A stretch of 5,141 nucleotides of DNA, taken from NCBI GenBank assembly GCA_001829505.1, contig MIBK01000048.1, forward strand, positions 4,378-9,518, read 5' to 3'. Positions 1 to 4,607 of this stretch are shown piece after piece. Within the stretch, counting starts at the first letter, position 1, and each line of letters starts with the position of its first letter. A model generated the notes under the pieces. It saw only the letters and a list, made by a program, of their open reading frames with translations, made no database searches and was not told where the DNA came from. Position numbers and translations under genes: made by a program. The DNA comes from Spirochaetes bacterium RBG_16_67_19. Lineage in GTDB: Bacteria; Spirochaetota; Spirochaetia; SZUA-6; DRHE01.

Positions 1-1
1 C

Positions 2-1306
2 CGCCGCTACCCCTACTACGCCGGTATCTGCCGCGCCGGCCTCGGGAAGCAGTCCGAGGCGGAGCGCGATTTCGACCTGGCGGGTGACGAGTTCCACCAG
101 CAGCTTGTGTCCTACAGCGGCAACCGGGGAGCGAGGTTTCCCGAAGCTGTGGCCGCAGACCCCGTGTTCGAGAAGGGGCTGCTGCTGGGCTTCTGGAAAA
201 AACTTGCATCCGACCAGGAGCCGGACGGTCCCTCCACCGCCCTCAACAACATCCATAAGGCCTACCGCCTGCTGTGTTGCTCCGGCGATCCCACACCGCA
301 GCTGAGGCAGCTTGAGGGCAAACCCGGATTCGGAAGCCTGGCTCTGCACCTCAGGCTGCTGGCCGCGGTGGCGGCAAGAAGCACCGTGAAGGTGCGCAAC
401 CTGGTAAAGACCCATGCTTCCTCATTCGCTTCCGAGGAGCCTGCGGGAAGGGAGCTGCGCGCCGTCCTCGACCTCCACCTGCTGCTGCTGCTGAAAGAAG
501 ACAACGCTTTGGAGGTTTCCGCCCTGGCCGGGCTCTTTTCTGAAGCCGGCATCAAGAGCGCGGAGCTGCCGGCGGTTCTGAACGAGGCACGTTTCCGGCT
601 CAGCCTGGGGGAAATCGGTCGGGGAAACCTCGAGACCGGCCTGGAGCTTCTCGAGAAAATCGAGGTGAGCACTCCGGCCATCCTCCACAACCGGGCTCTG
701 CTCCTTCAGCGGCTCGGGCGCTACGGCCAGGCCAACGAGTACTGGGCGCGGCTGCTCCAGGGGGAGAAGAAGCCGAAGCGCTCCGATCCAGAGGGAGTTC
801 GCCGGGCCTACGCCGCTGCCCTCATGTTCATGGCTCGAAACGCTCGAAACGATGAAAAGCTGCAGGAAGCGTTTTCCTACCTGCAGGAGGCCTGCGCTCT
901 GGACGACGGGGATCGGGCAGCGCTCGAGTCGCTGCAAGAGGCGGCTGCCGAGCTTGGTCGGGGTAGAGAAGCCTGCGATTACGCCCGCAGGCTTCACGAG
1001 CTGGATCCGGACAACGAGGAGTACCTCTATACCTACCTGGGAGCCCACCGCCGCCGCTTTGGCCTACGGCTGCCGGGAGGACCGGCGGGAGAAAATCCTG
1101 GTGTACGACTTCGGCGGTGGGACGTTCGACGTTTCCCTCATCGATGTGGAGGAGGGGGTCATCGAGGTCGTGGCCAGCGACGGGGACACCCGCCTGGGCG
1201 GCGACGACCTGGACCGGCTCCTGCAGGATCTGCTGTATGCCCACCTTCCCGCGGGGGCTGCGGGGGCGCGGTCCGGCAAGGATCTGAGGCTGGAAGCCCG
1301 GCTTAA
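2..1306 (+). CDS. TPR-repeat protein, 5'-partial, with an out-of-frame C-terminal tail
   Basis: The frame is open from the first bases of the window, so the start codon lies upstream. The GTG at 107 has no convincing ribosome site, and 35 sensible TPR-like residues precede it. About 346 residues look genuine: Ala/Leu-rich paired helices with clear TPR units at roughly residues 1-30, 225-255 (LHNRALLLQRLGRYGQANEY, nt ~683-742) and 305-338 (ending RRLHELDPDNEEYLYTYL). Such superhelical repeats bind other proteins; no catalytic motif, signal peptide or membrane segment is visible. From about 1040 the frame runs through Hsp70 coding sequence in the wrong phase and yields 88 Arg/Gly/Pro-rich nonsense residues before the stop at 1304-1306. 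The true C-terminus is therefore missing. Adjacent Hsp70 sequence suggests a chaperone-associated scaffold, which is inference. Confidence is high for a TPR protein and low for a specific function. Confidence 0.8.
   Translation, partial: RRYPYYAGICRAGLGKQSEAERDFDLAGDEFHQQLVSYSGNRGARFPEAVAADPVFEKGLLLGFWKKLASDQEPDGPSTALNNIHKAYRLLCCSGDPTPQLRQLEGKPGFGSLALHLRLLAAVAARSTVKVRNLVKTHASSFASEEPAGRELRAVLDLHLLLLLKEDNALEVSALAGLFSEAGIKSAELPAVLNEARFRLSLGEIGRGNLETGLELLEKIEVSTPAILHNRALLLQRLGRYGQANEYWARLLQGEKKPKRSDPEGVRRAYAAALMFMARNARNDEKLQEAFSYLQEACALDDGDRAALESLQEAAAELGRGREACDYARRLHELDPDNEEYLYTYLGAHRRRFGLRLPGGPAGENPGVRLRRWDVRRFPHRCGGGGHRGRGQRRGHPPGRRRPGPAPAGSAVCPPSRGGCGGAVRQGSEAGSPA
833..850 (+). repeat. 9-bp in-frame tandem duplication in the TPR gene
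   Basis: GCTCGAAAC occurs twice in a row (833-841, 842-850) and encodes Ala-Arg-Asn twice in a loop between helices. It keeps the frame, so it alters one loop length only. Confidence 0.8.
1035..1045 (+). other. TPR/Hsp70 fusion breakpoint
   Basis: Upstream of this point frame 2 encodes coherent TPR sequence ending EEYLYTYL. From GAG 1041 frame 3 encodes Hsp70 starting EPTAAALAYG. The residues preceding it in the Hsp70 frame (PTW) do not resemble the usual IINEPTAAAL context, so the boundary is sharp to within a few bases. One base separates the frames: removing a single G of the GGG at 1039-1041 would give one continuous TPR-Hsp70 ORF. No terminal repeats, insertion element or long homology at the joint were seen. 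Confidence 0.75.
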
Positions 1307-2117
1307 GAACGCCGCCGAAGCGGCTAAGATCCGGCTTTCCACCGAAACCCGGGTGCAGGTGAAAGAGGCCTTCCTGACCTCGCTGAAAGGAAAGCCGGTG
1401 AACCTGGAGGCGCAGGTGAGTCGCGGGGAGTTCGAAGACAGGATCCGGGCTGCCCTGGACAGGACCTTCGACCTGGTGAAGGGGGTTCTGAAAACGGCGA
1501 AGCTGAAGGCGAGCGAGGTCTCCAAGCTGCTTCTGGTCGGCGGCTCGACCTACATCCCCCTGATCTTCGATACATTGAGCGGGAAACTGGGTTTCGAGGT
1601 TCATCGCGAGGTGGACCCCACCTATTGTGTGGCCATCGGCGCGGCGATCCAGGGCGCGATCATCAGCGGAGAGCACCTCGACACCATCCTGGTGGATGTG
1701 AATCCCCACTGTCTGGGCATCCGCTGCCTGACCATCCGCCCGGGCGGGTGGGAAAACGACGACCACTACAGCGTCATCCTCAACCGCAACACCCCAATCC
1801 CCTCCTCTATGACCAGAACCTACTATACGGCGGAAGAAGGTCAGCGGGAGGCGGAAATCGAGGTCTACCAGGGCGAGGAGCTCACGGCCAGCAAGAACAC
1901 CTTCATCGGATCCTTCGTTTTGGACGACCTTCCCCCCGACCTGCCGTTGGGCTCGGAGATCGAGGTGAGCTTCGAGTACAACCTGAATGGGATCGTGGAG
2001 GTCAGCGCCCTGGAGCGAAGCAGCGGCCGGCGCAAGAAGCTGGAGGTGGACGTCAACCGGGGGGCCGGGACAAAGCAAGAGGCCGCGGCGCGACGGTCGA
2101 GGAAGAGCGGGCCCTGA
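1041..2117 (+). pseudogene. Hsp70/DnaK-family protein lacking its N-terminal ~170 residues
   Basis: Homology begins sharply at GAG 1041 with EPTAAALAYG, which lies near residue 171 of E. coli DnaK. It runs 358 codons to TGA at 2115-2117. Visible motifs are the second phosphate loop DFGGGTFDVS (1107-1136), a DGDTRLGGDDLD segment, the adenosine-site LLLVGGSTYIP (1527-1559), VAIGAAIQGA, and a beta-sandwich substrate-binding domain from about 1692 (VDVNPHCLGI, NRNTPIP, EVYQGEE, NLNGIVEVSALE). The helical lid is nearly absent, as in short Hsp70 paralogues. The first phosphate loop (usually DLGTTNS-like) and the rest of lobe I are missing, so ATPase cycling should be impossible. Codons upstream of 1041 in this frame are the TPR gene read out of phase. 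A GTG at 1101 with GGGAG nine bases upstream could initiate a fragment, but no full-length start exists. Either a real deletion remnant or a misassembly. Confidence 0.85.
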
Positions 2118-2163
2118 GCTGGCGGCGGCGCCGCAGCGGACCGGCGGAGCTTGCGGGGGAAAC

Positions 2164-2168
2164 GAGGA
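2164..2168 (+). promoter_or_regulatory. ribosome binding site for the TPR/coiled-coil protein
   Basis: GAGGA lies 7 bases before GTG 2176 (spacer ATCAAAC). It decides the start: the frame stays open back to 1987, but the stretch between there and 2176 overlaps the hsp70 3' end out of phase and reads as low-complexity Arg/Gly/Ala. Confidence 0.65.
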
Positions 2169-2175
2169 ATCAAAC

Positions 2176-2862
2176 GTGTCTGAGCTGTCCGACCAGGAAC
2201 TCTACCGGGCGGCCCTGAGCCTGGCTCTGGAAGCCCGCTACCGGGAGGCGGCGGTGAAGCTTTCTGAGTTGCTCCGGGAGCGTCCGCAGCATGTGCCCTA
2301 CCTCATTCTCCTGGGCAAGGTGGAGTACTATTTGAGGCGCTTCTCTTCCTCCCGCCGGCGCTTCGAACAGGCCTTGAGCCTGGAGCCGGCCAACCCAGCC
2401 GCCTGGTTTGGGCTGCAGTACTACGTCCAGCGCAGGCGAACGGTGCTGCTCCTCGGCGTGCTGGGGATCTGGATCGGGGTGTTCGCCCTGGCGGGCATCC
2501 TGTTTCTAGGTTCCGTCCGCCGGAGCATGGCCAGCGACCTCAAGGGGACGGAGGAGCGCCTGAGCGGTCGGCTGCTCGAGCTGGAGCGCTCGGTCGCCGG
2601 CGAGCAGGAGGCCCGGGAGCGCAGCGATAAGGCTCTGCGGGGGAACGTGGCGGGGCTGTCGGAGACGCTGGAGCGCCACGCGAGCGGCCTGGAAGCGATC
2701 AAGCGCCGACTCGACACCGCCTTTACCGCGGTGAGCGGGCACTTGGAGGAGCTCGCAGCCCTGCAGACGGAGCTCAACCGTGAGCTGCGGGCGGACATTC
2801 GTGAGCTTCGAAACAAGATCGGCGAGCTTCGTGCGGTTCTGCAGAGCGCGACAGGGCGGTAA
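2176..2862 (+). CDS. TPR-like, single-pass membrane, coiled-coil protein
   Basis: The 228-residue product starts at a GTG with a good ribosome site. Residues ~1-80 form TPR-like helix pairs (SELSDQELYRAALSLALEAR, then a second unit through FEQALSLEPANPAAWFGL). After QRRR (85-88) comes one hydrophobic membrane helix at about 90-112 (VLLLGVLGIWIGVFALAGIL), then VRR. Residues ~120-224 form a long charged coiled coil with heptad-spaced Leu and many Glu/Arg. There is no cleavable signal; the Arg-rich flank before the helix favours a cytoplasmic TPR domain, but RR also follows it, so topology is uncertain. It lies 58 bp after the Hsp70 stop on the same strand, so co-transcription is likely. A role as membrane anchor or co-chaperone for the Hsp70 is inference. 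I cannot assign it to a named family. Confidence 0.8.
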   Translation: MSELSDQELYRAALSLALEARYREAAVKLSELLRERPQHVPYLILLGKVEYYLRRFSSSRRRFEQALSLEPANPAAWFGLQYYVQRRRTVLLLGVLGIWIGVFALAGILFLGSVRRSMASDLKGTEERLSGRLLELERSVAGEQEARERSDKALRGNVAGLSETLERHASGLEAIKRRLDTAFTAVSGHLEELAALQTELNRELRADIRELRNKIGELRAVLQSATGR

Positions 2863-2945
2863 CCTCCTATGACAAGTTGACGCCTTGGGCTCCCTTCAGA
2901 GTCTCCCCGCTGAGGATTCCGGCCATGGCTCCGTATCGGTTGGCC

Positions 2946-2970
2946 CGCCGATAGCCTTTTACGATCGGCG
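2946..2970 (+). terminator. hairpin in the convergent intergenic gap, possible weak terminator
   Basis: CGCCGAT (2946-2952) and ATCGGCG (2964-2970) form a perfect 7-bp stem around an 11-base loop, followed on the plus strand by CTTCTT rather than a true U-run. It lies in the 137-bp gap (2863-2999) between two convergent operons, where a shared terminator would be expected. Nothing else convincing was seen in this gap. The long loop and poor T-tract keep confidence low. Confidence 0.3.
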
Positions 2971-2999
2971 CTTCTTGAGACGGCGGCGAAGCCCTTTCA

Positions 3000-3410
3000 T
3001 TAGGTCCGCTGGTATCCTTCCTGAAGGAGGAAGGCGCGAACCTTGTCCGCGAGGGATTCTGCCTCCTGGCGCAGGCTCTGGTAATCCTCCGAGGTGAACA
3101 TGTAGGAAGGGTTGTAGTCGGCTTCCTCCCGGAACTTCATGAACTTGGAAATGGAATGCGAAGATTCGGCCGGGAAAGCGCCGCTCTTGACGAAGTGAAG
3201 GGCAAATAAGCGCGATGCCCCTTCGTGGCTGCGTGGTTCCAGGCCTTTGGTGAGCAGCAGAGCCCGGAGAAGATACAGCAGGTGATAATAAAGCCGCGAA
3301 ACCGCCTCGTTATAATACGTATGGTCGTAGAGGATGTTGGCGGCCTCCAGAGAGCGGTCCGCACGCTCCAGCTCTTCTCGGATGTTTTCCCCCTTGTTGC
3401 GCTCCGTCAC
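3000..3410 (-). CDS. HEPN-domain protein (UPF0332-like), partner of MNT-2
   Basis: The 136-residue all-helical protein starts at a GTG that overlaps the MNT-2 stop by 4 bases (GTGA) behind a strong ribosome site. The central segment SRLYYHLLYLLRALLLTKGL (38-57) followed by PRSHEG and LFALHFVKSG is typical of UPF0332 HEPN proteins, which are encoded next to minimal nucleotidyltransferases. The C-terminal half carries REEADYNPSYMFT (94-106), matching the family's R-x3-DY signature. I see no classical R-X4-6-H ribonuclease motif, so toxic RNase activity should not be assumed; members may bind nucleotide or RNA, or act as structural partners. It is the last gene of the four-gene operon, and its TAA lies at 3002-3000. 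The family call is firm; function is open. Confidence 0.87.
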   Translation of the reverse strand: MTERNKGENIREELERADRSLEAANILYDHTYYNEAVSRLYYHLLYLLRALLLTKGLEPRSHEGASRLFALHFVKSGAFPAESSHSISKFMKFREEADYNPSYMFTSEDYQSLRQEAESLADKVRAFLLQEGYQRT

Positions 3411-3730
3411 AGGGCTACTCCCTCCTCCAGTATGTCCTTGGCGATCCGGCGTTCCCGTTCGCGAAGTCGGTTGAACTCCTGCTCCGAGAAGACCAGCAAT
3501 GAGATGGGCTGGGCGTGCTCCAACTCGATGGCCGCTACTTCCCTATAGATGCGGTCCTTCAACTCGCGGGAGAGACCGCGAACGATGACCGCTACGTCGA
3601 CGTCGGAAGACTCCTCGTAGTCCCCCCGCGCCCGCGAGCCGAAAAGAACCAGGTTCACCAGGGAATCCCTCAGCAGCTCCTGCAGGCGGCCCTTGAGCAG
3701 GGTGAGCGTCTTTCCGATCCGATCCTCCAT
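3407..3730 (-). CDS. MNT nucleotidyltransferase (second pair), putative antitoxin
   Basis: A 107-residue minimal nucleotidyltransferase of the DNA polymerase-beta superfamily. The signature GSRARGDYEESSDVDVAV (31-48) has the GS-X10-D-x-D spacing, with metal ligands D43 and D45. The third acidic position expected on the following strand appears as Ser (QPISLLVFSEQEF, S77), which I associate with MNTs paired with UPF0332 HEPN proteins. In characterised MNT/HEPN systems such as HepT-MntA of Shewanella, the MNT neutralises the HEPN toxin by AMPylation. The ATG start lies 7 bp after the HEPN-1 stop, with AGGTG just upstream on a short 4-base spacing. The product overlaps HEPN-2 by 4 bases, so the pair should be translationally coupled. 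The enzymatic family is certain; the antitoxin role is inferred from context. Confidence 0.9.
   Translation of the reverse strand: MEDRIGKTLTLLKGRLQELLRDSLVNLVLFGSRARGDYEESSDVDVAVIVRGLSRELKDRIYREVAAIELEHAQPISLLVFSEQEFNRLRERERRIAKDILEEGVAL
3418..3428 (-). promoter_or_regulatory. strong ribosome binding site for HEPN-2
   Basis: Read on the minus strand, GGAGGAGGGAG lies 7 bases before GTG 3410 (its AGGAGG core 10 bases before), inside the 3' end of MNT-2. It supports the GTG start and suggests HEPN-2 has efficient initiation of its own in addition to coupling through the 4-base overlap. Confidence 0.75.
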
Positions 3731-3737
3731 ACGGCAC

Positions 3738-4214
3738 CTATAGCTGATCCAAGAACGAAAGGAATCGTTCCAGGTCTTGTTTGACTCCGGGGTGGGCTTG
3801 CTTCATTTTCTTGACCAGGAAATCCAGGCGGTCCCAGTCATATTCCAACTCGAAATAGTAGCGGCGGAAGTGCCGGAACTTGAGCAGCTCCAGCAGATTT
3901 GGGTAGTTGGTCTGCGAGACCGCCGGCAGCCGCACCCCTTCGATGTGCAGGGTCATCTTCTCTAGAAGATCCGTATGCCAGCGCTCCGGGTCCAAGGTAT
4001 TCTCGAAGAACTGCGAAATCCTCAGAAAGGCGGTTTCCAGGCAAGTGTAGTAGTTCTCCAGCAGCCCCGCGACGATCAGAGCCGCGTTTTGGGTTCTGCC
4101 CAGCAAGGCCAAGTCCCGGTCCAACGCCGCCTGCAGGGATTCAACCTGGCGCTCCAGGGTGCCGAGGTTCTTGAGGATCGAGGCCTTGAGCTCAGCCAGC
4201 AGCGGGTCGCTCAT
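3738..4214 (-). CDS. HepT-like HEPN protein, putative toxin of the first pair
   Basis: A 158-residue helical protein from ATG 4214. An in-frame TTG at 4262 would add 16 residues, but it lies deeper in the MNT-1 gene without a ribosome site; the ATG has GAGGCAGG 8-15 bases upstream. Typical features of the HepT-like family are LLENYYTCLETAFLRI (52-67), a WHTDLLEKM segment (79-87) and the active-site helix KFRHFRRYYFELEYDW (112-127). HepT toxins carry R-X4-H-X-Y; here the aligned residues read R-HFRR-Y-Y-F, so the catalytic His is Tyr and the motif Tyr is Phe. Adjacent tyrosines could still be modification targets. The gene overlaps the MNT-1 3' end by 23 bases, which implies coupled translation. 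Family assignment is firm; ribonuclease activity is uncertain given the substitutions. Confidence 0.85.
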   Translation of the reverse strand: MSDPLLAELKASILKNLGTLERQVESLQAALDRDLALLGRTQNAALIVAGLLENYYTCLETAFLRISQFFENTLDPERWHTDLLEKMTLHIEGVRLPAVSQTNYPNLLELLKFRHFRRYYFELEYDWDRLDFLVKKMKQAHPGVKQDLERFLSFLDQL

Positions 4215-4572
4215 AGACCAGCCTGCCTCGTCTTCGAATGTGATCCGCGGTTTCCGCCCCAAGCTTGTCCAGCTCGAGCAAGTCGACCGGGAAACGGGTC
4301 ATGCTCATTGCATCCCCCAGCATGGCGAAATACTGCTCAGGACCCGACAAACCCTCTACACCGATATCGATATCGGAGATCTCGCTGAAGTTCCTGGTTT
4401 CGACGAGCGAACCCCACTGGTAGATCCGCCGCGGCGAGTATCTGCGCCCGAAGTGCTCGATGATACGGCCGGCGTCCTCCTGGGCCTGCTTCAACCGCTC
4501 CTCCAGCCGGCTCCTGCGGCGAGCTTGTTTCTCCCGCAGGAATTCCCTCACCCGCGAGATGTCGATGTCCAC
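4192..4572 (-). CDS. MNT nucleotidyltransferase (first pair), putative antitoxin
   Basis: A 126-residue minimal nucleotidyltransferase. After a charged N-terminal helix rich in Arg/Glu (9-40) comes YQWGSLVETRNFSEISDIDI (51-70), the GS...DxD catalytic core with D67 and D69, then a third acidic residue in FPVDLLELDKL (D97). GS-to-DxD spacing is 11 residues, one more than in MNT-2. The family transfers nucleotides; in paired HEPN systems it modifies and silences the toxin. It is the first gene of the operon, starting at GTG 4572 with no Shine-Dalgarno and a TATAAT box ending only 6 bases upstream, so translation is probably leaderless. A second in-frame GTG at codon 8 also lacks a ribosome site. 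It overlaps HEPN-1 by 23 bases. Confidence 0.88.
   Translation of the reverse strand: MDIDISRVREFLREKQARRRSRLEERLKQAQEDAGRIIEHFGRRYSPRRIYQWGSLVETRNFSEISDIDIGVEGLSGPEQYFAMLGDAMSMTRFPVDLLELDKLGAETADHIRRRGRLVYERPAAG
4361..4376. repeat. 16-bp perfect palindrome inside the MNT-1 active-site codons
   Basis: CCGATATCGATATCGG is identical to its reverse complement and encodes S66-G71 around the catalytic DxD. Alternating GAT/ATC codons for Asp-Ile-Asp-Ile produce the symmetry by themselves, so coincidence is likely. Confidence 0.5.
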
Positions 4573-4578
4573 GTACGA

Positions 4579-4607
4579 ATTATAGGCAATCGCCGACTAG
4601 CCGTCTA
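4579..4607 (-). promoter_or_regulatory. sigma-70-type promoter of the MNT/HEPN operon
   Basis: On the minus strand the -35 TAGACG (4607-4602, four of six consensus bases) and a perfect -10 TATAAT (4584-4579) are separated by 17 bases. Transcription would begin about 4572-4574, at or within two bases of GTG 4572. The -35 starts directly after the symporter stop codon (4610-4608). No operator-like inverted repeat overlaps it. Confidence 0.7.

Noticed and set aside
479..493. CTG trinucleotide run
   Set aside because: Five Leu codons in an amphipathic helix of the TPR protein; too short to be a meaningful repeat.
852..1040. Extension of the Hsp70 frame upstream to ATG 852
   Set aside because: These 63 codons are the TPR gene read out of phase; they show no Hsp70 N-terminal similarity, and the TPR frame here is coherent.
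828..2078. A 416-codon open frame on the minus strand opposite the TPR/Hsp70 region
   Set aside because: It is antisense to clear Hsp70 motifs and to the TPR repeats, has no recognisable domain, and is the expected mirror of GC-rich coding sequence.
2120..2140. GC-rich palindromic stretch (GCGGCGCCGC) between Hsp70 and the coiled-coil gene
   Set aside because: No T-run follows and it lies inside an apparent operon; local GC richness explains it.
2885..3097. A 70-codon plus-strand ORF after the coiled-coil gene
   Set aside because: Low-complexity Pro/Arg/Gly product, no ribosome site, and it runs antisense into the HEPN-2 gene.
3955..3970. ATCTTC-TCTA-GAAGAT inverted repeat
   Set aside because: Short 6-bp stem inside HEPN-1 codons, with no positional link to a gene end or start.
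4215..4262. TTG 4262 as the start of HEPN-1, adding 16 residues
   Set aside because: No ribosome site precedes it, the extra residues overlap the MNT-1 coding frame, and ATG 4214 gives a normal HepT-like N-terminus.
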